This document shows positions 26,926 through 34,675 of a stretch of 64,000 nt of DNA, piece after piece (the first letter of the stretch is position 1; each line of letters starts with the position of its first letter). The stretch spans positions 186,001 through 250,000 of the forward strand of contig NZ_CAJPUX010000004.1 in NCBI RefSeq assembly GCF_905397285.1, given 5' to 3'. A program made the position numbers and the translations under genes. The notes under the pieces were generated by a model that ran no database searches, was not told the origin of the DNA, and saw nothing but the letters and a program-made list of their open reading frames with translations. The stretch comes from Cupriavidus plantarum. GTDB taxonomy: Bacteria; Pseudomonadota; Gammaproteobacteria; Burkholderiales; Burkholderiaceae.

Positions 26926-28464
26926 TCAGTGCCAGATGAACATCGCGCAGATCGTCGAGACGACGAGACCCGCGATCACCGGCAACAGCAGCGCGCGCAC
27001 CGCCTCGAGCACGGGCACCCGCGCGAAGCCCGCCACCGCGATCAGCGACGACCACGCGATGAGCGTGCCGCCACCGGTCCATACCGCGCCCATCTGGCCC
27101 ACGGCCGCGAGTGTCGCGGAATCGAAGCCGACCACCGGACCCAGCGCGCCGGCGAGCGTGCCAGTCAGAGGGAGGCCCGCGAAACCGGAGCCGTCGATGC
27201 CGGTGATCATGCCGACCAGCAGCACGCCGAACGCAACGAGCACATGGTTGTCGGGAATCATGTGTTGATAGGCCTGGATCAGCTCGAACAACAGGCTCGG
27301 GGCCTTGCCCGCATCCACGCCGAGGATCTGCGCGGCGGTCTCGCCCGCGCCGACGAAGAAGAAGCCCGCGATAGGCAGCACCGATCCCATCGCCTTGAAC
27401 GCGAACACGAAGCCATCCGTGATGTGCTCGGGGCAGACGTCGAGCATGCGGCGCGGACCTTCGGCAGCCAGCGTGGCCAGCATCATCAGCACCGCGGCAA
27501 CGCCGCCGACCAGCGCGGCCGCCGCGCCACCCTTGAGGTCAGGCATGCCGCTGGCCAGCTTCGGGAGCACCATCAGCGTCACCACGCAGACAAAGGCGAT
27601 CGGCGTCAGCACGGCGAAGAACTTCGACCACTTGATGCGGCGCTGCGCGACCATGGCCAGGCTGCGTTCGATGTTGGCATCGGTGACGAGCGGCTCCTCA
27701 TGCGACGTGCCGCGCGCGATCTCGGCCTTGTCGAACGTGCCCGTGGCTTCGACTTCCGGGTCGATGCCATTGGCCTTCGCCTGCCATTTGTCGAGCAGCG
27801 CGCCGCTTGCCGGAACGATATGCCGGCGCATCGACAAATAGGCCAGCGCCAGCGCGATGGCGCCGGTGATGATGGACAGCACCAGCGCGCGATCCGCGAC
27901 GACCGCCGCGCTCACTGCCGCACCCGCGGCTTTCGCGCTGATGCCCGGCGCCACGCCAATGACATAGTCCGAGGACAGCGCCATGCCTTGCCCCGCGATG
28001 GCGATCGCCATCGCACCCGCCAGCGGGGGAAGCCCCGCGGCAATCGCGGCCGGCAGCAGGATCGCCGAGACCAGCGGTACCGCGGGCGTCGGCCAGAAGA
28101 ACAGCGAGATCACATAGGTAATGCCGGCGAGGATGAAGTAGGCGCTATGCCCGTTTTTCATGATCACGCGGAAGGGTTCGACCATCCGGATATCGGATCG
28201 CAATGTCTTGAGCGCATTGAGCAACGCGGTCATGAACGCGATCACCAGAAAGATGTTGAACAGCTCCTTCGCCGCCACGAGGCTCGCCCCGAAGATGCCG
28301 CCTAGCGCGCTGACCGGATTCCCGGTGATGGCAAAGATGACGCAGAAGGTGCCGACGATCGACGGCACGACGACGTTGGCGCGCAGGATCATGGTCAGCA
28401 CGATAACCATGACGCCCAATAGATATACCCAGTGGGCAATGCCGATCTCTACCGTTGGTTGCAT
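26926..28464 (-). CDS. Twelve-segment permease of the HDO cluster
   Basis: A 512-residue polytopic membrane protein, with long hydrophobic segments throughout (for example YLLGVMVIVLTMILRANVVV and ALVLSIITGAIALALAYL) and a hydrophilic central loop at about residues 225-290. It resembles ion-transporter-superfamily carriers for organic anions (GntP/DcuC-like), but I cannot place it in a named family with confidence. The late motif VGMITGIDGSGFAGLPLTG, rich in glycine within a broken helix, suits a substrate site. It leads the minus-strand arm of the cluster and is divergent from the reductase/HDO arm, so it probably imports the compound that the cluster breaks down. Confidence 0.75.
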   Translation of the reverse strand: MQPTVEIGIAHWVYLLGVMVIVLTMILRANVVVPSIVGTFCVIFAITGNPVSALGGIFGASLVAAKELFNIFLVIAFMTALLNALKTLRSDIRMVEPFRVIMKNGHSAYFILAGITYVISLFFWPTPAVPLVSAILLPAAIAAGLPPLAGAMAIAIAGQGMALSSDYVIGVAPGISAKAAGAAVSAAVVADRALVLSIITGAIALALAYLSMRRHIVPASGALLDKWQAKANGIDPEVEATGTFDKAEIARGTSHEEPLVTDANIERSLAMVAQRRIKWSKFFAVLTPIAFVCVVTLMVLPKLASGMPDLKGGAAAALVGGVAAVLMMLATLAAEGPRRMLDVCPEHITDGFVFAFKAMGSVLPIAGFFFVGAGETAAQILGVDAGKAPSLLFELIQAYQHMIPDNHVLVAFGVLLVGMITGIDGSGFAGLPLTGTLAGALGPVVGFDSATLAAVGQMGAVWTGGGTLIAWSSLIAVAGFARVPVLEAVRALLLPVIAGLVVSTICAMFIWH

Positions 28465-28778
28465 GAGGCTCCCCTGATGTGGGGCCCTGGTGGGGGCAGG
28501 TTTGATGAGATAGTGAAATTTCCGTTTCGTATACTATATTCCGACACCACCGGAAGACAAGCGAAAACCGACTGGGTTAGGGAAACTCCGCGCCAGCACC
28601 CCGCCACGGTGCCGAAAGCCGCGTAGATGCACGGTTTGCGCGCATCCCGCACCGTTTTCGACATCGTCGTTGACGCGGTATGCCCCAAAAACTCCGCTAG
28701 CAATTTCTTTAGCAATGTGTAGACTGTATACCGAATTGCAGTCATAGCCGGTCATGACTGGCTCCAACTCGCCGACAC
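28465..28778. promoter_or_regulatory. 314-bp divergent promoter of the HDO cluster with two GTATAC sites
   Basis: This non-coding region drives both arms of the cluster. It is A/T-rich for the window. Two GTATAC palindromes lie at 28529-28534 (in TTTCGTATACTATATTCC) and 28726-28731 (in GACTGTATACCGAATTG), each about 50-65 bp from one of the two start codons. FCD-type GntR proteins often bind cores of the form TGTATACA, and the cluster ends in such a regulator. The A/T-rich hexamers may instead be part of -10 elements. Confidence 0.5.
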
Positions 28779-29711
28779 ATGCTCCACATCACCGACGAAC
28801 AAATCGATCGCCACGTCAGCGCGACGGACGCGCAGGCGGCCATGCTGGCGGCCTTCCGCAGTTTCGGCCAGCAGCGCGCCGCCATGCAGGAGCGCATCCG
28901 CACCGAGGCCGGAGGCGTCAAGCTGTCCACCCTGGGCGCCGTCATTCCGGATCAGCAGGTGGCGGGTGCCAAGGTCTACACGACGATCGCGGGACAGTTC
29001 TCGTTCGTGATCCTGTTGTTTTCGACCGTCGATGGCGCCCCGCTTGCTTCCTTCGATGCCGGAGCGATCACGCGGCTGCGTACCGCGGCGTGCACGGTGC
29101 TGGCGGCGCAGCGGCTGGCACGGCCGGACGCGCAAACCCTGGCGCTGTTCGGCGCTGGCACGCAGGGCGCGCAGCATGCACTGCAGCTATCGGCCGCGCT
29201 GCCGCTCGAACGCATCCTGATCAGCGACCCGCATGCCGACGCCTCGGTAGCGGAACGGCTGACCGCGCAGTGCGGCATTCCCGCGACCTTCGCTACGCCC
29301 GAGGCATGCGTGGCGGAGGCGGACATTGTCGTCACGGCGTCCCGGTCCACCACGCCGCTGTTCGCCGGCGCGTCGCTGCGCCGCGGCGCCTTCGTTGCGG
29401 CGATCGGCTCCAGCCTGCCGCATACGCGCGAGCTCGATGACACGGCGCTTTCGCGCGCGGCCGCGGTGGTCGTCGAATGGCGGACGCAATCGCTGCGCGA
29501 AGCGGGCGACCTCGTTCTCGCCGATCCCGCCGTACTGCCCGATCGCAAGATCGTCGAACTCGGCGATGTCCTGCTGGACCGCCATGTCGTGCGGCAAAGC
29601 GACGACGACATCGTCATCTACAAATCCGTCGGCGTCGGCCTCGAGGACATTGCCCTCGCCGGCGTTGCCTACCAGCGGATCACCGCAGCCCGGGAAGCCC
29701 GGGCCGCATGA
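28779..29711 (+). CDS. Ornithine cyclodeaminase/mu-crystallin family protein
   Basis: A 310-residue NAD(P)-binding protein. Members of this family are ornithine cyclodeaminases, alanine/ketimine dehydrogenases and similar enzymes acting on imines and alpha-amino acids. Seen: VKLSTLGAVIPDQQVAGAKVY near the N-terminus (read in two parts), FDAGAITRLRTAACTVLAA, the Rossmann loop LALFGAGTQGAQHALQL near residue 125, and DIVVTASRSTTPLF. The lysine in GAKVY matches the family's substrate-binding lysine. As first gene of the plus-strand arm beside a di-metal oxidase and an aldehyde dehydrogenase, it may reduce or hydrolyse an imine made in the pathway. Confidence 0.85.
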   Translation: MLHITDEQIDRHVSATDAQAAMLAAFRSFGQQRAAMQERIRTEAGGVKLSTLGAVIPDQQVAGAKVYTTIAGQFSFVILLFSTVDGAPLASFDAGAITRLRTAACTVLAAQRLARPDAQTLALFGAGTQGAQHALQLSAALPLERILISDPHADASVAERLTAQCGIPATFATPEACVAEADIVVTASRSTTPLFAGASLRRGAFVAAIGSSLPHTRELDDTALSRAAAVVVEWRTQSLREAGDLVLADPAVLPDRKIVELGDVLLDRHVVRQSDDDIVIYKSVGVGLEDIALAGVAYQRITAAREARAA

Positions 29712-29767
29712 CTCGCACTGTCAGTCCCCTCCCCTCATTCATCCCAGACCAGTCAAGGAGCCCCCAA

Positions 29768-30487
29768 ATGGCAGAACTGATGAACCGTGAAGACTTTCGC
29801 GCCGCGCTCGAGAACGCAATCAAGGGCAAGAGCGCCAACCAGGCGCCCTTCAGCAAGGCATGGGCAAGCGGCACGCTGACGCGCGAGCACCTGTCGCGCT
29901 GGGCGGAGAACCACTACCACTACGTGGGTCCGTTCGCCGACTACCTCGCTTATATCTATGCGCGCACGCCGGACCATATGACCGAGGCCAAGGACTTCCT
30001 GCTGGCCAACATGTACGAGGAAGAAATCGGTGGCGACCGCCACACCGACCTGCTGGTCCGCTTTGCCGAAGCCTGCGGCACCACGCGTGAACGCGTGGTC
30101 AACCCCGACAACATGTCGCCGACCACGCGCGGCCTGCAGAGCTGGTGCTACGCGGTGGCGATGCGTGAAGATCCGGTCGTCGCGGTGGCCGGCCTCGTCG
30201 TCGGCCTGGAATCGCAGGTCCCGTCGATCTATCGCAAGCAGACGCCCACGCTGCGCGAGAAATACGGCTTCACCGACGAGGAAGTCGAATTCTTCGACCT
30301 GCATATCGTGTCCGACGAAATCCACGGCGAACGCGGCTACCAGATCGTGCTGGAGCACGCCAACACGCCGGAACTGCAGGCGCGCTGCCTGAAGATCTGC
30401 GAGATCGGCGCCCAGATGCGACTGCTGTACACGACCGCGCTCTACTACGACTACGTCGAGACCAAGCCGGCCGCGATCGCCGCGTGA
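29768..30487 (+). CDS. Haem-oxygenase-like di-metal oxidase (HDO; CADD/PqqC/TenA fold)
   Basis: A 239-residue all-helical protein of the TenA/PqqC/CADD fold, annotated in databases as iron-containing redox enzyme. A full six-ligand set is present: E85, H92, E148, H179, D183 and H186. The E-x6-H and H-x3-D-x2-H spacings equal those I recall for the di-iron enzyme CADD (E81, H88, E142, H174, D178, H181). HDOs use O2 for C-C or C-N cleavage, N-oxygenation or decarboxylation, often on amino acids or fatty acids. AGGAGC precedes the ATG at 29768; longer frames upstream overlap the previous gene. The stop overlaps the aldehyde dehydrogenase start (TGATG). Substrate unknown; a TenA-like thiaminase is unlikely because its cysteine site is absent. 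Confidence 0.82.
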   Translation: MAELMNREDFRAALENAIKGKSANQAPFSKAWASGTLTREHLSRWAENHYHYVGPFADYLAYIYARTPDHMTEAKDFLLANMYEEEIGGDRHTDLLVRFAEACGTTRERVVNPDNMSPTTRGLQSWCYAVAMREDPVVAVAGLVVGLESQVPSIYRKQTPTLREKYGFTDEEVEFFDLHIVSDEIHGERGYQIVLEHANTPELQARCLKICEIGAQMRLLYTTALYYDYVETKPAAIAA

Positions 30488-31953
30488 TGCACGGGGCCAC
30501 GACGATGACGGACATCTACCGCAACTACATCGACGGCGAATGGTGCGACAGCGTGAGCGGTCGCCTGTTCGACAACATCAACCCGGCCGATACGCGCGAG
30601 GTCGTGAGCCGCCACGCGGCTTCCGACGCGCGCGACGCGGAGGCGGCCGTCGCGGCGGCGGCCGCCGCTTTTCCGGCATGGCGCAAGACGCCGATCGGCA
30701 AGCGCGCGAAGATCCTCAACGATGCCGCCGCATGGCTCGAAGCCAATGCCGATGCGTTCGCCGCGGAACTCACGCGCGAGGAAGGCAAGGCGCTGAACCT
30801 CGCGCGCGACGAGATCGTGCGCTCGGCGCAGACGCTGCGCTTCTATGCGGTAGAGGGCCAGACCTACTCGGGCGAGACCTTCCCGCAGGACGACCCCGAC
30901 ATGGTCGTGTACACGCAACGCGAGCCGCTGGGCGTGGTCACCGTCATCTCGCCCTGGAACTTCCCGGTGTCCATTCCCGCGCGCAAGATCGCGCCGGCGC
31001 TGATCGCGGGCAACACGGTCGTGTTCAAGCCGTCGTCGGACGCGCCGCTCTCCGGCCTGCGTCTGGCGGAAGCCTTCGTCAAGGCAGGTATCCCGCGCGG
31101 CGTGCTGAACTTCATCACCGGCAGCGCGGGCGAAGTGGGCGAGACGATCGTCGCCTCGCCGGCCATCCGCGCGGTGTCGTTCACCGGCTCGACGTCCGCG
31201 GGCGAGCAGATCCATCGCTCGGTATCGATGACCACGCGCACGCAGATGGAGCTCGGCGGCAAGAACCCGCTGATCGTGATGGAAGACGCCGATCTGGATC
31301 AGGCCGTCGATCTCGCGGTCAAGGGCGGCCTGTCGCTGTCCGGCCAGGCGTGCACGGGCACGAGCCGCATCATCGTGATGGCCGAGGTTCGCCAGGCTTT
31401 CACCGACAAGCTGGTGGCGCGCGTGAAGTCGCTCAAGATCGGCAGCGGCATGCAGCCGGGGATGGACCTCGGGCCGCTCGCCACGCGCAAGCAGCGCGAG
31501 ACCGTCCTCGGTTATATCGAGATCGGCAAGCGAGAAGCGACGCTGCTGGCGGGTGGCAACGCGCTGACCGAGGGCGACTTCGCGCACGGCTACTACGTGG
31601 CGCCGACGGTCTTCACCGACGTGACGATGTCCATGCGCATCGCGCGCGAGGAAATCTTCGGGCCGGTGCTGGCGATCATCGAGGCAAGCAGCTATGCCGA
31701 TGCCATGGCGAAGGCCAACGACACCGAGTACGGCCTGTCAGCGGCGATCGCCACGCGCAATCCGCGTTATGCGCATGACTTTGCCAACGACATCGAGTCG
31801 GGAACGGTCAAGATCAACCGCACGACGACAGGCAACCTCGTCAACGCGCCGTTCGGCGGGCTCAAGCGTTCGAGCACCGCCACGTTCCGCGAGTCCGGCC
31901 GCGCCGGCATCGAGTTCTATACCCAGATCAAGACCGTATATCGCGGTTGTTGA
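30487..31953 (+). CDS. Aldehyde dehydrogenase of the HDO cluster
   Basis: An NAD(P)-dependent aldehyde dehydrogenase of about 488 residues. It has VISPWNFPVSIPARKIAPAL, FKPSSDAPLSG (cofactor), FTGSTSAGEQI, the general-base ELGGKNPLIV and the catalytic cysteine in SGQACTGTSR. The sequence is most like alpha-ketoglutarate-semialdehyde and related semialdehyde dehydrogenases. The ATG at 30487 overlaps the HDO stop codon, which implies coupled translation; an ATG at 30505 is an alternative. It probably oxidises the aldehyde released by the HDO reaction. The last codons run into a 14-bp tandem repeat (31942-31997). Confidence 0.9.
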   Translation: MHGATTMTDIYRNYIDGEWCDSVSGRLFDNINPADTREVVSRHAASDARDAEAAVAAAAAAFPAWRKTPIGKRAKILNDAAAWLEANADAFAAELTREEGKALNLARDEIVRSAQTLRFYAVEGQTYSGETFPQDDPDMVVYTQREPLGVVTVISPWNFPVSIPARKIAPALIAGNTVVFKPSSDAPLSGLRLAEAFVKAGIPRGVLNFITGSAGEVGETIVASPAIRAVSFTGSTSAGEQIHRSVSMTTRTQMELGGKNPLIVMEDADLDQAVDLAVKGGLSLSGQACTGTSRIIVMAEVRQAFTDKLVARVKSLKIGSGMQPGMDLGPLATRKQRETVLGYIEIGKREATLLAGGNALTEGDFAHGYYVAPTVFTDVTMSMRIAREEIFGPVLAIIEASSYADAMAKANDTEYGLSAAIATRNPRYAHDFANDIESGTVKINRTTTGNLVNAPFGGLKRSSTATFRESGRAGIEFYTQIKTVYRGC

Positions 31954-31997
31954 ATCGCGTTTTTTGAATCGCGGTTGCTCAATCGCGATTGTTCAGG
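31942..31997. repeat. Four tandem 14-bp repeats across the aldehyde dehydrogenase stop codon
   Basis: The units CGCGGTTGTTGAAT, CGCGTTTTTTGAAT, CGCGGTTGCTCAAT and CGCGATTGTTCAGG follow one another without gaps. The first includes the last codons and the stop of the aldehyde dehydrogenase; the last runs into the AGGAG of the next gene. Confidence 0.8.
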
Positions 31998-32004
31998 AGC
32001 ATTC

Positions 32005-32484
32005 ATGAAAGCAAGCATCAAGCTCGAGTTGCGCGAAGCCCGCGCGATGGTCGACGCGGCCGTCGCCAAGGCGAAGGACATCGGCGTACTGGAGTCCATC
32101 TGCATCGTCGATGACGGCGGCTACCCGCTGCTGCTCGAGCGCATGGACGGCGCGCGCATCACCGGTCCGCAGATCGCGTGGAACAAGGCGTTCACCGCGG
32201 CCGGCCACAAGCGCTCGACGCATCTGTTCAACACGGCGCCCAACGGCCCCGCGCTGCCCGGCAACGAGGCATTCGGCATCCAGTGGAGCTTCGAAGGCAA
32301 GTTCGCCGTGTTCGTCGGCGGCTTTCCGGTGGTGGTGAACGGCGAGGTGATCGGCGGCGTCGGCCTCTCGGGCGGCAATGGCGAGCAGGACACGGCGTGC
32401 GGCGTGGCCGCGCTCGAAGCGCTGCGCGACCTGCTGGCCGGCGAGGACCTGCAGGTGCTCGCACAGGCCGACATCAAGAAGTAA
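32005..32484 (+). CDS. GlcG/HbpS-like (DUF336) protein
   Basis: A 159-residue protein of the GlcG/HbpS family, small proteins found in many catabolic operons; some bind haem or act as accessory subunits, but the general role is unsettled. The family pattern is seen in AMVDAAVAKAKDIGV, CIVDDGGYPLLLERMDGA and the glycine-rich C-terminus GGVGLSGGNGEQDTACGVAAL. The ATG at 32005 follows AGGAG by five bases. There is no signal peptide, so it acts in the cytoplasm, unlike secreted HbpS. Its place between the aldehyde dehydrogenase and reductase suggests help to the oxygenase system. Confidence 0.85.
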   Translation: MKASIKLELREARAMVDAAVAKAKDIGVLESICIVDDGGYPLLLERMDGARITGPQIAWNKAFTAAGHKRSTHLFNTAPNGPALPGNEAFGIQWSFEGKFAVFVGGFPVVVNGEVIGGVGLSGGNGEQDTACGVAALEALRDLLAGEDLQVLAQADIKK

Positions 32485-32504
32485 GCGTTGGGGGGCCACC
32501 AGTC

Positions 32505-33506
32505 ATGTCCTATCGCATTCATGTCATCGAAACGCAGGCCACATTCGAGGTGAACGAAGGCGAATCGGTACTCGACGGCGCCTTGCGCTCGGGGGTGTGC
32601 CTCGCGCACGAATGCACGTTCGGCGGCTGCGGCACCTGCCGCGTGCAGATCGTCGAAGGCGCGGTCGCATACGACGAGTTTCCGATGGCGCTGACCGAAG
32701 AGGAAGCGGCCACCGGTGCGGCGCTCGCGTGCCAGGCACGGCCGACGGCGGACCTTGTGCTCAGCGTGGCCCGCGATGGCGGCGTGGACATCCCCGCGCA
32801 GCGCGTGACGGCGACCGTGCGCGAGGTGGGCTGGCTCGGCCCCGATGTCGCGCATCTGCGCATGCAGCTGCCCGACGACGTGCCGGTGAAATACGCACCC
32901 GGCCAGTACATGAAGATCCTGCTCGACGACGGCACGCATCGCAGCTTCTCGATGGCATCGGCGCCGCGCGGGAACGAGGTGGACTTCCATGTGCGGCGCA
33001 TCGCCGGCGGCCGCTTCACCGCCACGCGACTGCCGTCGCTGGAGCCCGGCGACCGGCTGGAGGTCGAAGTGCCGCACGGCAGCTTCAGCCTGCGCAAGGA
33101 AGACTACCGGCCGCTACTGATGATTGCCACGGGCACGGGGCTTGCGCCCATCAAGAGCATGCTCGAGTCGTTGATGGACGATCCCGACTGCCCGCCGGTC
33201 TCGCTCTACTGGGGTGCGCGAACGCTGGAAGATCTGTATCTGCACCAAGAGATTGCCTCGGCGTGGGGGGAGCGCCTGTACGACTTCCAGTACGTGCCGG
33301 TGCTATCGCGCGCGGGCGACGATTGGCAGGGACGCCGCGGCCATGTGCAGGACGCCGTGTGCCAGGATCATGGGGACCTGTCCGAGCACGCCATCTATCT
33401 GTGCGGTTCGCCCAACATGATCCGCGATGCGCGGCAGACGTTCGCCGCCCTCGGCGCACAGACACCGTTCGTCTACGCGGATGGCTTCACCTTCCAGCAT
33501 GCCTGA
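32505..33506 (+). CDS. [2Fe-2S]/FAD/NAD(P)H oxidoreductase
   Basis: A 333-residue electron-transfer flavoprotein in the order ferredoxin domain, FAD domain, NAD(P) domain, as in phenol hydroxylase reductase and CDP-6-deoxy-glucoseen reductase. The [2Fe-2S] ligands are C37, C42, C45 and C76; the FAD motif is R146-S147-F148-S149; the pyridine-nucleotide loop is MIATGTGLAPIKSML; and the C-terminal YLCGSPNMI closes the NAD(P) site. The ATG at 32505 follows a G-rich ribosome binding site. It is the only reductase in the cluster and should pass electrons from NAD(P)H to the two ferredoxins or directly to the oxidase. Confidence 0.9.
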   Translation: MSYRIHVIETQATFEVNEGESVLDGALRSGVCLAHECTFGGCGTCRVQIVEGAVAYDEFPMALTEEEAATGAALACQARPTADLVLSVARDGGVDIPAQRVTATVREVGWLGPDVAHLRMQLPDDVPVKYAPGQYMKILLDDGTHRSFSMASAPRGNEVDFHVRRIAGGRFTATRLPSLEPGDRLEVEVPHGSFSLRKEDYRPLLMIATGTGLAPIKSMLESLMDDPDCPPVSLYWGARTLEDLYLHQEIASAWGERLYDFQYVPVLSRAGDDWQGRRGHVQDAVCQDHGDLSEHAIYLCGSPNMIRDARQTFAALGAQTPFVYADGFTFQHA

Positions 33507-33570
33507 GGCGCTCCTCAGGTCCTCTTGAGGCGGTCCAGGTGAGTTCGGGAGGGCGGCTGTGATGTTGACC

Positions 33571-33576
33571 GTATAC
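33571..33576. promoter_or_regulatory. GTATAC site upstream of the cluster GntR gene
   Basis: GTTGACCGTATACAATAGCG lies about 25 bp before the GntR start, the place expected for self-repression. The core matches the two sites in the divergent promoter at 28465-28778. TACAAT could also be a -10 element. Confidence 0.4.
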
Positions 33577-33601
33577 AATAGCGGCATTCACGCCGCCTTC
33601 C

Positions 33602-34345
33602 ATGATCATGAACGACGCCTCCGCGGGCATTCCCCGGTCCACGACGCCCGACCTTCCGGTAGCCAGCCTCGGCGCCCAGCATTCTCCGCTGTTCGCGCTG
33701 GTCACCGACACGCTGCGCCAGCGTATTCTCGGCGGCCAGTATGAGCAGGGCGAGCGGCTCGTCGAGAACACGCTCTCGCAGGAGCTTGGCGTTTCCCGCA
33801 TTCCGGTGCGCGAAGCGCTGCGCGCGCTGGCCGCGGAGGGGCTGGTCAAGATCGAGCCGCGTCGCGGTGCCTCGGTGGCGCGGCTGTCGCCCAATATCGC
33901 GCGGGAGATGGTGGAAGTGCGCGCCACGCTGGAAGGGCTCAATGCCAAGCTGGCGGCGCAACGCCGCGACCCCGCGCTGATTGCGGAGATCGAGAAGGTA
34001 CTGGAAGAAGGGAACGCCGCCGTCAATAGCGGCCAGACCGAGCGCTTCGTCGAACTGAATTCCCGCTTCCATGAGGTGCTCGGCAATATCGCCGCAAACA
34101 GCGTGCTGCAGGACATGATGCGCTCGCTGCGCGAACGTACCGCGCTGCTCTTCGCGCCGGCGAACCTGAGCCGGGCCCGCATCAACTGGGACGAGCATGC
34201 CCAGATTCTGCAGGCCGTCATCGCCGGGGACGCGGACCTTGCTTCGCTGCTGGCCACGCGCCACGTCTACAGCGCGGCGAAAGCCGTCGAGGCGATGCAT
34301 CCGCAAGACGCCCACCCCTCGGACGGCGACGGCCCGCGCGCCTGA
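33602..34345 (+). CDS. GntR family regulator (FCD subfamily) of the HDO cluster
   Basis: A 247-residue transcription factor. The winged helix-turn-helix spans about residues 28-95 (VENTLSQELGVSRIPVREAL is the recognition part), and the FCD ligand domain follows, with FVELNSRFHEVL and a late DEHAQILQAVI that provide metal-binding residues. It is the last gene of the plus-strand arm, 95 bp after the reductase, with its own GTATAC site upstream. It is the obvious candidate regulator of the whole two-armed cluster. Two ATGs (33602 and 33608) are possible starts. Confidence 0.88.
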   Translation: MIMNDASAGIPRSTTPDLPVASLGAQHSPLFALVTDTLRQRILGGQYEQGERLVENTLSQELGVSRIPVREALRALAAEGLVKIEPRRGASVARLSPNIAREMVEVRATLEGLNAKLAAQRRDPALIAEIEKVLEEGNAAVNSGQTERFVELNSRFHEVLGNIAANSVLQDMMRSLRERTALLFAPANLSRARINWDEHAQILQAVIAGDADLASLLATRHVYSAAKAVEAMHPQDAHPSDGDGPRA

Positions 34346-34422
34346 CGGACCACTCCCGCCACGCCACTGCCCCATGGACGCTCACGCCCATGCCGCAGCG
34401 TGGTGCACTGCACCAATGTAGT

Positions 34423-34428
34423 GTATAC
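34423..34428. promoter_or_regulatory. GTATAC site upstream of a small gene
   Basis: TGTAGTGTATACTGTAGTCC holds a fourth GTATAC, flanked by a direct repeat TGTAGT on both sides, 36 bp before the 64-residue gene. It may bind the adjacent GntR protein; TATACT also fits a -10 element. Confidence 0.35.
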
Positions 34429-34463
34429 TGTAGTCCGATTTGCGAACCACAGTAGGGAACATC

Positions 34464-34658
34464 ATGTCGTCCAAGCATTACCCGGAGGCCGCTTACTACC
34501 ACCGTCCGGTCGGCGCGCAACTGCTGCGCCACTACGCCCGCCGCGACGCCGTGCGGCACGCCACACCGCTGCTGCCGTCTTTCGCCGACATCGCCCGGAT
34601 GCTGGCGTGGGTGCCGGCCCTGTTCGAGCGCAAGCCCGGCACCGCACGGCAGAACTGA
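34464..34658 (+). CDS. Small basic hypothetical protein
   Basis: A 64-residue protein, not recognised. The N-terminal half is rich in Tyr, His and Arg (KHYPEAAYYHRPVGAQLLRH), and the C-terminal half has one short hydrophobic helix (SFADIARMLAWVPALF), possibly amphipathic or membrane-associated. The ATG at 34464 has a modest AGGGA upstream. It lies just after the GntR gene, with a GTATAC site ahead of it, and is convergent with cytochrome b561. Confidence 0.5.
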   Translation: MSSKHYPEAAYYHRPVGAQLLRHYARRDAVRHATPLLPSFADIARMLAWVPALFERKPGTARQN

Positions 34659-34675
34659 CGACTTATCGGGGGGCC

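Noticed and set aside
26929..28305. Plus-strand open frame of 458 codons opposite the cluster permease
   Set aside because: Its translation is hydrophilic and repetitive and shows no family; the minus strand encodes an obvious membrane protein.
33513..33531. Short inverted repeat after the reductase gene as terminator
   Set aside because: Arms are only five bases long and no T-run follows.
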